DNA from: Pontibacter rufus | Lineage (GTDB): Bacteria > Bacteroidota > Bacteroidia > Cytophagales > Hymenobacteraceae | Direction of reading: 5' to 3' | DNA: 64,000 bases | NCBI RefSeq assembly: GCF_015694705.1 | Contig: NZ_JADQDR010000012.1 | Coordinates: forward strand, 1 to 64,000 | In this document: one piece after another, positions 24,910 through 32,993 of the stretch | Numbering within the stretch: the stretch's first letter is position 1 | How the letters are laid out: every line of letters starts with the position of its first letter | Notes under the pieces: generated by a model | Seen by the model: only the letters and a program-made list of their open reading frames with translations | Told to the model about the DNA's origin: nothing | The model's database searches: none | Made by a program: the position numbers and the translations under genes

Positions 24910-27900
24910 TTAGGGGTTCTGGTTATTTATGCCCACCGCAGAGGCAGCCCCAAGCGGATCAATTTTGTCCTTCTTCCTTTTCTTCTTTCCAACTTGATCA
25001 GGCTGCTCTTCCATATAATCAAAATTGCCGGCTCCATCCTTTATCACCGGCTGCCCGATTGCTACATTAAGAGCATCTTTGCCTTGCAGATAAGTAGTGC
25101 TGAAGTGATCGACAAACTGATTCTTCTCCATCGGCTCACCGGCATAAAATCCGTAGTTGCTGCTGGCGCCACGGCTGCCTTTAGATTTGGAGCGGATGGC
25201 GTTATTTAATTTCTCGTCGGATGAAGTAATTGTGAGGGCGTTTTCCAGGAAGCTAAAGTAATACCAGGTATAGGAGTCGGCCTGCAGGTACAGGTTCACC
25301 ACCGGCTCGCCGTTCTTGTCCTGGCGCATCTCCAGGTAGCCATCCATTTCTGTGCTGATATCATCCTTCAGGATGCTGGCCAGTTTTATTTTGCCGGTGC
25401 TGTACCAGGCATTCTGTTCGTTAGACCAGCGCAGGTTTACCTGGCTCAGCACCAGGCTGCGCACCAGCTTTTTAGAGAGCTTGGGCAGCGGCACATATTC
25501 CGTAGCTGCGCGTTCCACATACCTGCGTACTTCACCGTCGCCTATAAATTCGGCCAGTTTGTAGCGCATGGCCTCACTAATGTCCGATGCTCCACCGGTA
25601 ACCGCCCCGTTGCCCCGCAGGTTCCCGGCCATGGCAGTAAGCGCCTGGTCCGGCATCTCCAGATCAAAAGCCAGAAAAGCATCAAGCTTGTAGCGGGCGC
25701 TGTCAACGTTGGCATCGCCGCTGCCGGCTGCCGCTACATTAAAGTTCTTCATCGGCTGCAGCAGGTTAAGCCGGCCCTCAAACTGCACCGTATTTGATGT
25801 TTCGTTGTAGCGCAGCACATTGCCCTGGTAAGAGTCGGCGTAAGCACGATCCGCACGGCCAATCTTAAATTCGCTTTTCTCCTTGTTGTAAGACAGCAAC
25901 CCATCCACAGCAAAAAGATCCAGGTCTTCTTCGTCCTGCTTCTTCGAGGCAAAAGTGTTGTATAGCTTAGCAGAACGCTTTGATACGTGCAGGCCGGTGT
26001 GCAGCGGTGTGCCATCCGCGGCTTTTGGTTTGATGATCGGGATGCGCACGTTGTCCGGGTTTAGCGTGTCTTTTTTGTATGGAAACCAGTCAGCATCGGC
26101 GGGGTTGCCCGTAAAGTTCAGCTTCAGCTCGCCATCAAAACTGAGATACTGCTGGGGCGCGTGCATCGCAATTTTGCCGCGGTACAAAATGCGCGGAAAG
26201 ATGTAAAACGGATTCCCCTCCTCGGCCTGGGCAGTGGCGGAAGTATAAACCGCCCTCTTTTTCTCCTGCGGATTGCCATACATAAAACGGGAAAAAGTGA
26301 GTTTAAACGAATCAGCCGCTGCGTTTTTGTAATCTGCTACGGCATCTCCCTTAAAAGCCTTCCGCGAAAGCACGTCAATATTGCCGGCGTACAGTTTGTG
26401 GTATTGCAGTGCCGAGTCGGCCAGTACTTTGGCGTTGCGCAGCGTCTGTATGGTAGCATCGGCAGCCACAGCCACTTTGCCGCTATCCGGCACCAGGTAT
26501 ACATCGGCCACAGCAATGTAGGGCACGCCGCCTGCCAGCAGGGTGTTCATCTTTAAATCATACTCACCGCTGGCGGCCATAAACTGCAGTGAGTCCTGCT
26601 GCGGATGCAGGGAGTAAAACCAGTTCTTGGCGCCGTTTTCATCGGCCTGCAGGCTTACTTTCTGCTTGTTCATATCCCAGCGGGCGCTGCTCATCGAAGT
26701 TTTATACTGTGCCTTCGGGAATTCTATACTGGCTACTCCTTTCTGCTCGCTGGCAAAATCCACAAAGCCTTCGTTCAGGTCATATGCAAAAGCCATGTCC
26801 TGCGCCTTGACGGCAGGCTTGCCCGCCACATCCGATTTGGCAATTATGGTGGCATGGTTGCCGCTGAGGCCCCGCTGCTTAAAAAGTAGCTGCGCCGCCG
26901 TTACGTTTGCCACCGGGTTATCTACCACACCGCTGCCATACAGGCCGCCCGGCGACAGCTTGGCCACACCCCTGAAATCAAACCCTTCTTTGTAGATTTT
27001 CATCGGCTCACCGGTTGTCTGCACATACATGCTATCGGCCTGCGGCAGCCAGTTCATCGCAAAGCCGGTTAACGAAGCCACCGGAAAAGCCGTGCCGGCC
27101 AGCGTTCCTTCAGCTATACTTACCGAAGTACCCGCATTGGTGGTAACAGCATTTTTGTAGTAAGTATAGGATGGCGCCTGCAGCGTAGCCGTCAGGTACG
27201 TAAGTTTGCCCTTGCTCTGGATGCCTGCGGAGCTCATCATTATGGTATCGTAAACCATTCCCTTGCCGCCATAAGCGGGCAGCCCTTTGGCCGGAGGCTG
27301 GTGATAAAAGCCCAGTGTTTCGTCCGGCATCAGCTGTAGTTTGGCTTCAATGGGCGGGAAAATGCCTCCTGAGTTAAACGTACCGTCAAAAGCCAGCGCA
27401 CCTTTGCCTGAACTCAGCGAGTCGATCTTAAACGGCGGCATATCGAAGTATACGGTGCTGTCGTAGGCGCCGCCCGCCACATCTGGGCGGCTAAACGCCA
27501 CCTGCGCACCCGATACTGCATCAAACTTTGGATAATCAAGCAGCTGTTTGCGTCCTGATTTATTGTCTGGTTTGTTGATGTACAGCTTGCCCGACATGCT
27601 GCTGCCTTTACCTGTCAGCACCTGGTCGGTAGCTTTGCCCCCCCTGCCCCCGCGATGCGACACCAGGGCCACGGTATCCAGTTTAGCCAGGTCGATAGAA
27701 AATTCATCATAACTAAACTTAAATGCCGTACCCTTGAAAGCCAGCCGGCTGGCATATACTTCTCCATCAAATACAAGGTCACGGTTTTTCAGGAGGTGAA
27801 TTTCGCGACGGCGCGGAAGTATATATACGCTGGCCGTGTCGTTATTAAAAGTAATTTTGTCCACACCGCGTACTGTCAGTTCGTTGTTGTCGAGGTTTAA

Positions 27901-29709
27901 GGTTGCGTTGCGACCGGAGGGCACCACCGATTTAATGACCAGGTGATCGTAGTCGGTCAGGTCGCGGGCAGCGCCTACATAGTGCCAGGCTTTGGATTTG
28001 AGCTGTATGTAGCCGCCTGCGGGATCATAGTTCAGGTAACCGTCGCGGGAAAGGGTGGCTGCCGCTTCTTTAATGGCGGCTTCCTTGATGTTGGTGGTAC
28101 GGGCCACATCTGCTGCATAAAATTCGTTGCGCTTCGCCTTGGCTGCGTAGCCTATCAGCACCTGTAGCGGATGAAAAGTAGCCACGCCCACCAGTTGCTG
28201 AAAACGGTTATTAGAGAAATACTCCGTAGACTCCAGCTGCACCGGAATCAGCGTCTTGGTATTCAGGATGGAGAAATCTACTTCCGGATTATTCAGATTC
28301 CAGTGCAGGCGCTCCGCTTTGATTTCCAGCTTGTGATACGTATCAAAAAAGGGAGTGCGGGCATAAACTCCGTCGTCTTTGGTGAGCGTCAGGTCCTGCT
28401 GCGACCTGGAGAAGCGCAGTTGCATGGCCGGGTGCGTCAGGGAATCTTTCTGCTGGTAAATGGCCACCGAAGCGCGGTTAGCAAGTATGAGCGAATCGGT
28501 GATAGTATAGTCGCGGGCAACTGCGCGAAACTTGTGCCGCCCGCCCTGCGACACCAGCAATTCTGACAGGCTGCCATCCAGCGGTTTGCTGCCCATGATA
28601 TTGCCCACCAGCGAGAAGCCACCCCTGTAAGCTATATTATCAGCCAGGGGTTTAAACTTTGCATCGTTGGTAAAAGAGAAAAACTTAGGATAAGGATATG
28701 CCCCTGCCTTGCGCTTGCTGCTTATCCATTCCAGGGCTCCGTCTACGGGAGCAGTAAGCACAGCCGGATACGTAATGGTAACATCCGGCGCCTTAAAACC
28801 GGCGAAAGAAGTATTAAAATTATACTTGCGCAGCTCGGCAACAGCCGTTTCTCCATGTGCCTGCCAGGCAAAAGTACCGCCTTCCCCAACAAACAGGTTG
28901 CCAGTCAGCATCAGTTGTCCGCCTGTCCGGGCAATAGCGGCAGAATCCCAAGGCGTAACGAAGGTAAGGGTAACATTCTCGAATTTAAGCACAGGCCCTG
29001 TTACCTCTGGCTGTAGCGGCAGAAACTGCTTCTTTATACTTTCTTTGCGTGCTTTCTCTGTCTTCTGCTTATCTTCTTTTTGGGGAGCGGCGCTGATGGT
29101 GCCCCAGCCATCTTCTTCTGCGGACTGTTCCGGTGCCACGGCTGCCTCCTCAGAAACATTGTCCCAGCCATCCTGGCCTTCACTTTGCTCATCTCCGGCC
29201 TTGCTGGCGCCTTTGTAGGCAAAGCTGAAGCTGCCGCCTGTACCGCGTAAGCTATAGTAAGAGTTTTGAAATACGCGGTTGGTGCTCAGGTACAGGCTGG
29301 CGGCGCTCAGGAAACGCTCCATATTTTTGATGTCTTCCTGTTTTACGGCTTTGGCTGTTACGTCCAGCATATCGTCCAGAGCGCTGCCGCGCAGGTGCTG
29401 GTTGTTTATACCGGATGCCACCATCGTAAAAAACTGCGCAAAGTGCGGGTTGGTGCGCAGGCGCTTTCGGTACATGTCCTGGGCAATGTCAATCACCTGC
29501 TTCTGTTGTTTGGCTGTGATGTTTTCGCTGTTCCAGGCCGTTTCCAGGCTGGCGGATAGCTGTTCGGCCTGCTCCGCCCTGCCTGCCAGCAACATTGCTT
29601 TTACATCCGCCAGAAAATCTGCAGGCTTGTCCGACAATCTTACCTGGCTTTGGGCCTGTGCCGTTGCAATCGTTAAAAAAAAGAATAAAGGTAAAAGTTT
29701 AAGCCGCAT
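24910..29709 (-). CDS. Giant secreted protein of unknown function
   Basis: At 1599 residues this is the largest gene in the window. The ATG at 29709 gives a signal peptide (MRLKLLPLFFFLTIATAQAQ); starts 14 and 35 codons upstream lack one. A helical region (about 30-150) and an acidic low-complexity segment rich in Glu, Gln, Asp and Trp (about 170-220) come first. The long remainder alternates short polar strands with phrases such as ALAFDGTFNSGG, KLNFTGNP and QFEGRLNL, which suggests a repetitive beta structure like the LptA/LptD or AsmA/TamB type. That fold is inference. It is probably periplasmic or at the outer membrane. Confidence 0.85.
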   Translation of the reverse strand: MRLKLLPLFFFLTIATAQAQSQVRLSDKPADFLADVKAMLLAGRAEQAEQLSASLETAWNSENITAKQQKQVIDIAQDMYRKRLRTNPHFAQFFTMVASGINNQHLRGSALDDMLDVTAKAVKQEDIKNMERFLSAASLYLSTNRVFQNSYYSLRGTGGSFSFAYKGASKAGDEQSEGQDGWDNVSEEAAVAPEQSAEEDGWGTISAAPQKEDKQKTEKARKESIKKQFLPLQPEVTGPVLKFENVTLTFVTPWDSAAIARTGGQLMLTGNLFVGEGGTFAWQAHGETAVAELRKYNFNTSFAGFKAPDVTITYPAVLTAPVDGALEWISSKRKAGAYPYPKFFSFTNDAKFKPLADNIAYRGGFSLVGNIMGSKPLDGSLSELLVSQGGRHKFRAVARDYTITDSLILANRASVAIYQQKDSLTHPAMQLRFSRSQQDLTLTKDDGVYARTPFFDTYHKLEIKAERLHWNLNNPEVDFSILNTKTLIPVQLESTEYFSNNRFQQLVGVATFHPLQVLIGYAAKAKRNEFYAADVARTTNIKEAAIKEAAATLSRDGYLNYDPAGGYIQLKSKAWHYVGAARDLTDYDHLVIKSVVPSGRNATLNLDNNELTVRGVDKITFNNDTASVYILPRRREIHLLKNRDLVFDGEVYASRLAFKGTAFKFSYDEFSIDLAKLDTVALVSHRGGRGGKATDQVLTGKGSSMSGKLYINKPDNKSGRKQLLDYPKFDAVSGAQVAFSRPDVAGGAYDSTVYFDMPPFKIDSLSSGKGALAFDGTFNSGGIFPPIEAKLQLMPDETLGFYHQPPAKGLPAYGGKGMVYDTIMMSSAGIQSKGKLTYLTATLQAPSYTYYKNAVTTNAGTSVSIAEGTLAGTAFPVASLTGFAMNWLPQADSMYVQTTGEPMKIYKEGFDFRGVAKLSPGGLYGSGVVDNPVANVTAAQLLFKQRGLSGNHATIIAKSDVAGKPAVKAQDMAFAYDLNEGFVDFASEQKGVASIEFPKAQYKTSMSSARWDMNKQKVSLQADENGAKNWFYSLHPQQDSLQFMAASGEYDLKMNTLLAGGVPYIAVADVYLVPDSGKVAVAADATIQTLRNAKVLADSALQYHKLYAGNIDVLSRKAFKGDAVADYKNAAADSFKLTFSRFMYGNPQEKKRAVYTSATAQAEEGNPFYIFPRILYRGKIAMHAPQQYLSFDGELKLNFTGNPADADWFPYKKDTLNPDNVRIPIIKPKAADGTPLHTGLHVSKRSAKLYNTFASKKQDEEDLDLFAVDGLLSYNKEKSEFKIGRADRAYADSYQGNVLRYNETSNTVQFEGRLNLLQPMKNFNVAAAGSGDANVDSARYKLDAFLAFDLEMPDQALTAMAGNLRGNGAVTGGASDISEAMRYKLAEFIGDGEVRRYVERAATEYVPLPKLSKKLVRSLVLSQVNLRWSNEQNAWYSTGKIKLASILKDDISTEMDGYLEMRQDKNGEPVVNLYLQADSYTWYYFSFLENALTITSSDEKLNNAIRSKSKGSRGASSNYGFYAGEPMEKNQFVDHFSTTYLQGKDALNVAIGQPVIKDGAGNFDYMEEQPDQVGKKKRKKDKIDPLGAASAVGINNQNP

Positions 29710-29814
29710 AGCATTGGATAAAATGTTCACAAATCTTAGGGAATCAGGCATCACACCTTCGGGATGTACAATCTTAACTATTAAATAAATCGCTCTAATA
29801 TAATAATATGGCAA

Positions 29815-30271
29815 GTTATAAATTATTACATCAATTTATCAGAAACACAGCATTTATTTTTTAACTTGCTACTAATCAATGAAATGCTTAACAAATATTA
29901 GAATACCCGATTGAATAGTTTATACTACTAAGTAAATCACACCCATTACATAGTACAAAAACAAAAATAATATTGGAAGTGTTATATTCCAACACTCCAG
30001 GCATGGCATTGCCTTAGGGTTCAATACAGGTTGTGGTTTACAGAATTGATGCTATCTGCTGCTAATTTACCCTGGCCTCTGCGGGGAGCAGGGCTGATGT
30101 ATGATTCCGGTTCTTCCATTGCGCGCCCGGAGGTGCGCGATTAGAGTGAATTTATTAATGCGGATTTGATAGCAAGGTTGATTTAGTGGGCATGAAAGCG
30201 GGACGGCACTGCTTTCAAAGAGGAGCCGGAGATAGCTTATACTTAAATGGTATTCACAAATTGCTATCCGG
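29815..30271. other. Spacer without a recognised gene
   Basis: About 450 bases, AT-rich near the giant gene and then more GC-rich (30060-30150). A short imperfect dyad GGAAGTGTT/AACACTCC lies near 29975-29998. No terminator or RNA gene is clear. Confidence 0.4.
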
Positions 30272-31111
30272 TTATTTAGCCTCTTCGGCCTTAAATACCG
30301 CCGACACCCAGTTATGCTTTTCGCGATGGGAAATAAAATCCAGCCCCAGGGTGGCTGCCCGCTCCCGGATTATGGGTAAATCTTCGGTGTAAAAGCCGCT
30401 CAGCAAAAGCCATCCTGCAGGCTTCAGCACTGCTGTATATGCAGGCATGTCGTCCAGCAACACGTTGCGGTTGATGTTGGCCAGTATAATATCGAAAGAC
30501 GCTTCGCCTGAAATGGTTTCAGCACCGCCCAGGCGCACGTCTATACTTGCGTAATTGTTCAACTCAGCGTTCTCGCGGGCATTTTCCACGGTCCAGTCCT
30601 CAATCTCCACCGCTACGATTTCTGAAGCTCCCAGTTCACCGGCCATAATCGCCAGGATGCCGGTGCCGCAGCCCATGTCCAGCACGCGCTTGTCCTGGTG
30701 GTCCAGCGTGAGCTGGTTTTCTATCATGAGCGTGGTGGTTTCGTGGTGACCTGTGCCGAACGACATTTTGGGGTTGATGACGATATCATACTTTGCATGC
30801 GCCGGCTTCTCATGAAACGAAGCCCGCACCGATACCTGATCGCCGATAAAGAGCGGCTCAAAGTTGCGCTCCCACTCCTCGTTCCAGTTCTGCCGCTCAA
30901 TTCTTTGCACGGTGTAGGCCACCTGCACAAAATCATCGTAGCGGTTCAGGGTTTCGTCCAGCGCCGGCTGGTTATACTTGTCCTGGGTAATGTAGGCGCT
31001 GAATCCGTCTGCCGTCTCTACAAAAGCATCATAACCCAACTCACCCAGCTCGGCTGTAAGTATATCTGCGAAATCCGGGTTTACGTGTAAAGTTACTTCT
31101 ATAAAGTCCAT
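30272..31111 (-). CDS. prmA: Ribosomal protein L11 methyltransferase
   Basis: A 279-residue SAM-dependent enzyme that trimethylates ribosomal protein uL11. The N-terminal substrate-recognition domain is followed by the class I fold with VLDMGCGTGILAIMA (SAM loop) and the IILANINRNVLL motif IV. FGTGHHETT is typical of PrmA. The gene ends a leftward pair with the DUF6150 gene, 8 bases apart. Confidence 0.94.
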   Translation of the reverse strand: MDFIEVTLHVNPDFADILTAELGELGYDAFVETADGFSAYITQDKYNQPALDETLNRYDDFVQVAYTVQRIERQNWNEEWERNFEPLFIGDQVSVRASFHEKPAHAKYDIVINPKMSFGTGHHETTTLMIENQLTLDHQDKRVLDMGCGTGILAIMAGELGASEIVAVEIEDWTVENARENAELNNYASIDVRLGGAETISGEASFDIILANINRNVLLDDMPAYTAVLKPAGWLLLSGFYTEDLPIIRERAATLGLDFISHREKHNWVSAVFKAEEAK

Positions 31112-31119
31112 GGCAGTAA

Positions 31120-31491
31120 TTATTCGCGGCAGGTAGCAAAGGAGCGCACATCGGTATAATGCACGGTAAAATCTGCCAGGTTCCGGTTATCGGTTACGTA
31201 TAAAATGTGGTCGGCAAAAGCTTTGCTGGGCGTAAGATACCAGACGGCGGTAGCATCGGCAAAAAGCTTGTTGTTTTCGCGGTACACAATCATGTTAGCA
31301 AAAGCCTCGTCCTCATTCAGGAAAACAGTAAACGAAGCGTCTCTTTTATACTTGGGATCCCGCTCCAGGTACACCGAACCATAGATGTTGCAATAATCTT
31401 TGGCCACTGTGGTTTTGGCCGGCGCAGTTACCGGTACAGGTGAGGTATAAAGCGGCATGAGAGCCAGCCAGAGCGTGAATAACAATTGCAT
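31120..31491 (-). CDS. DUF6150 family secreted protein
   Basis: A 123-residue protein with a hydrophobic signal-like N-terminus (MQLLFTLWLALMPLY). The body consists of repeated short strands with the pattern FADxxVYxT/ (SVYLERDP, EAFANMIVYRENNKLFAD, KAFADHILYVTDNRNLADF), bracketed by Cys in DYCNIYG and ATCRE. This matches the DUF6150 family. Function is unknown. The ATG at 31491 is chosen. It lies between tpiA and prmA, transcribed with prmA. Confidence 0.8.
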   Translation of the reverse strand: MQLLFTLWLALMPLYTSPVPVTAPAKTTVAKDYCNIYGSVYLERDPKYKRDASFTVFLNEDEAFANMIVYRENNKLFADATAVWYLTPSKAFADHILYVTDNRNLADFTVHYTDVRSFATCRE

Positions 31492-31527
31492 AGGTATAAA
31501 TTTAATCAAAGATAACAATATGCCTAA

Positions 31528-31567
31528 CAAAAAAGGCTCCCGAAAATTTCATCGGAAGCCTTTTTTA
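31528..31567 (-). terminator. Terminator after tpiA
   Basis: The stem AAAAAAGGCTCCCGA/TCGGAAGCCTTTTTT has an 8-base loop and T-runs on both sides, 21 bases past the tpiA stop codon. Confidence 0.88.
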
Positions 31568-31587
31568 TACTTGTATCTTAATTATTT

Positions 31588-32349
31588 CTAGAATGATTTG
31601 ATGATATCGGTAAAGTCTCTGGATTTGAGCGAGGCGCCGCCTATCAGGCCGCCGTCTACATCTGGCTGCGCAAACAGCTCTTTGGCATTGCCGGGGTTGC
31701 AGCTTCCGCCATACAAAATGCTGGTGTTGTAGGCTGCCTCCGCATCAAACAGCCGCGACAGTTGCTCCCGGATATAAGCGTGCATTTCCTGTGCTTGCTG
31801 GCTGCTGGCGGTGCGGCCGGTACCAATAGCCCAGATTGGTTCGTAGGCTATTACCACCTTGTCAAACTCCTCGTTGCTCAGGTATGAAAGGCTGTCGTGC
31901 AGTTGCTGGCCTACGTAGTCGAAGTGGCGATCCGCATCGCGCTCCTCTAGGGGCTCCCCGCAGCAAAAAATTGGCTTTAAACCTTGCGCTATACTTGCTT
32001 TCAGTTTCTGATACAAGGTCTGCGCATCTTCGTGGTGGTACATGCGGCGCTCACTGTGCCCGATAATCACGTATTCCGTTCCTATTGATTGCAGCATACG
32101 CGCTGACACTTCGCCGGTATAAGCACCACTTTCGTGCTCGCTTACGTTCTGGGCAGCCAGGTGCAGTTTATCATTGCCCTGCGTTAGTTTGCCCACACTT
32201 TGCAGGTATGGAAAAGGCGGCGCAATAACGACAGTCACCTCGCCGGTTACCTCGTCTTTCACCATGTTATCGATCTCCGATACCAGCGTGAGCGCCTCCT
32301 CGTAAGTTTTGTTCATTTTCCAGTTACCTGCAACGATCTTCTTTCTCAT
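31588..32349 (-). CDS. tpiA: Triosephosphate isomerase
   Basis: A 253-residue TIM barrel that interconverts dihydroxyacetone phosphate and glyceraldehyde 3-phosphate in glycolysis. The catalytic Lys is in GNWKMN, the His in IIGHSERR, and the Glu in VIAYEPIWAIGTG; the phosphate-binding loop GGASLKS is present. It is transcribed alone, with a terminator beyond its stop codon. Confidence 0.97.
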   Translation of the reverse strand: MRKKIVAGNWKMNKTYEEALTLVSEIDNMVKDEVTGEVTVVIAPPFPYLQSVGKLTQGNDKLHLAAQNVSEHESGAYTGEVSARMLQSIGTEYVIIGHSERRMYHHEDAQTLYQKLKASIAQGLKPIFCCGEPLEERDADRHFDYVGQQLHDSLSYLSNEEFDKVVIAYEPIWAIGTGRTASSQQAQEMHAYIREQLSRLFDAEAAYNTSILYGGSCNPGNAKELFAQPDVDGGLIGGASLKSRDFTDIIKSF

Positions 32350-32464
32350 GTTTTATACTTTGATTGGTGATGGTTATACTTGCTTTGGCAGCTATACAGC
32401 TGTACGGCAAGTTAGTAAATTCTGGTTTAGCGCGTTTTAGTATTTAACTTTTTACAGTCCCAGT

Positions 32465-32505
32465 CCAACCACCCCTAACCCCTCCTTGTCTAAGGAGGGG
32501 AATTT
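32465..32505 (+). repeat. Left inverted repeat of the DUF559 cassette
   Basis: Begins CCAACCACCCCTAA and contains the 9-bp stem CCCCTCCTT/AAGGAGGGG with a 4-base loop (GTCT), ending AATTT. The hairpin plus single-stranded tail resembles REP sequences. Confidence 0.88.
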
Positions 32506-32548
32506 ATAGTTTGCCACTGTTGTATGGGTGTAGCAAACATTCGTGAAG

Positions 32549-32902
32549 ATGACACTACACAACAGGAGATATCTGAAGGAAAATCGCAAAGAATTAAGAA
32601 ATTACTCAACTCCGGCTGAAGGAGAACTATGGAAGTATTTGAAAGCAGGACAGCTACACGGGCGTAAGTTCAGGAGGCAGCACAGCATTGGCAATTATAT
32701 TTTAGACTTCTACTGCCCTTCTGAGAAACTGGCGATAGAATTAGATGGCCATGTTCACTTGCATTCTGCCGCAGCCGAAGCTGATATGAAACGAGATAAT
32801 ATACTTAATGAGCTAGGTGTAAAGGTGCTACGTTTTGAGAACAAAGACATATTTCAAAACCTCGATGCGGTGCTACAGGAAATTTCAGAAAATTTCAAAT
32901 AG
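32549..32902 (+). CDS. DUF559 endonuclease-domain protein (PD-(D/E)XK/Vsr-like)
   Basis: A 117-residue protein of the DUF559 family, related to very-short-patch repair and type II-like nucleases. The core shows RNYSTPAEGELW (E24/E26), GRKFRRQHSIGNYILDFYC with D53, then IELDG with E64 and D66, and a C-terminal GVKVLRFENKDI. These fit the PD-(D/E)XK metal site, so it is probably catalytically active. A GTG at 32543 is an alternative start. It lies within a pair of inverted palindromes, which suggests it may cut or move them, by analogy with RAYT/REP pairs. Confidence 0.88.
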   Translation: MTLHNRRYLKENRKELRNYSTPAEGELWKYLKAGQLHGRKFRRQHSIGNYILDFYCPSEKLAIELDGHVHLHSAAAEADMKRDNILNELGVKVLRFENKDIFQNLDAVLQEISENFK

Positions 32903-32908
32903 ACAGTA

Positions 32909-32949
32909 AAATTCCCCTCCTTAGAAAAGGAGGGGTTAGGGGTGGTTGG
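32909..32949 (-). repeat. Right inverted repeat of the DUF559 cassette
   Basis: The reverse complement of the left repeat with one change in the loop (TTCT for GTCT). It begins 6 bases after the nuclease stop codon and ends about 45 bases before the uvrA stop codon; its hairpin may also terminate transcription. Confidence 0.88.
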
Positions 32950-32993
32950 ATACATCAGCCGCTCAAATCATACTTGTACTTCTATACTTTCCC

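Larger units (their letters stand above)
32465..32949 (+). mobile_element. DUF559 nuclease cassette bracketed by inverted palindromes
   Basis: A 485-base unit: a 41-base repeat, one small gene, then the same repeat inverted. The repeats match at 40 of 41 positions (the difference is in the loop). It sits between two leftward core genes, uvrA and tpiA, and reads against them. Similar solo repeats occur at 1582 and, in degenerate form, at 5684. This looks like a compact transposable or REP-associated unit. Mobility is inferred; no target duplication is obvious. Confidence 0.7.
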
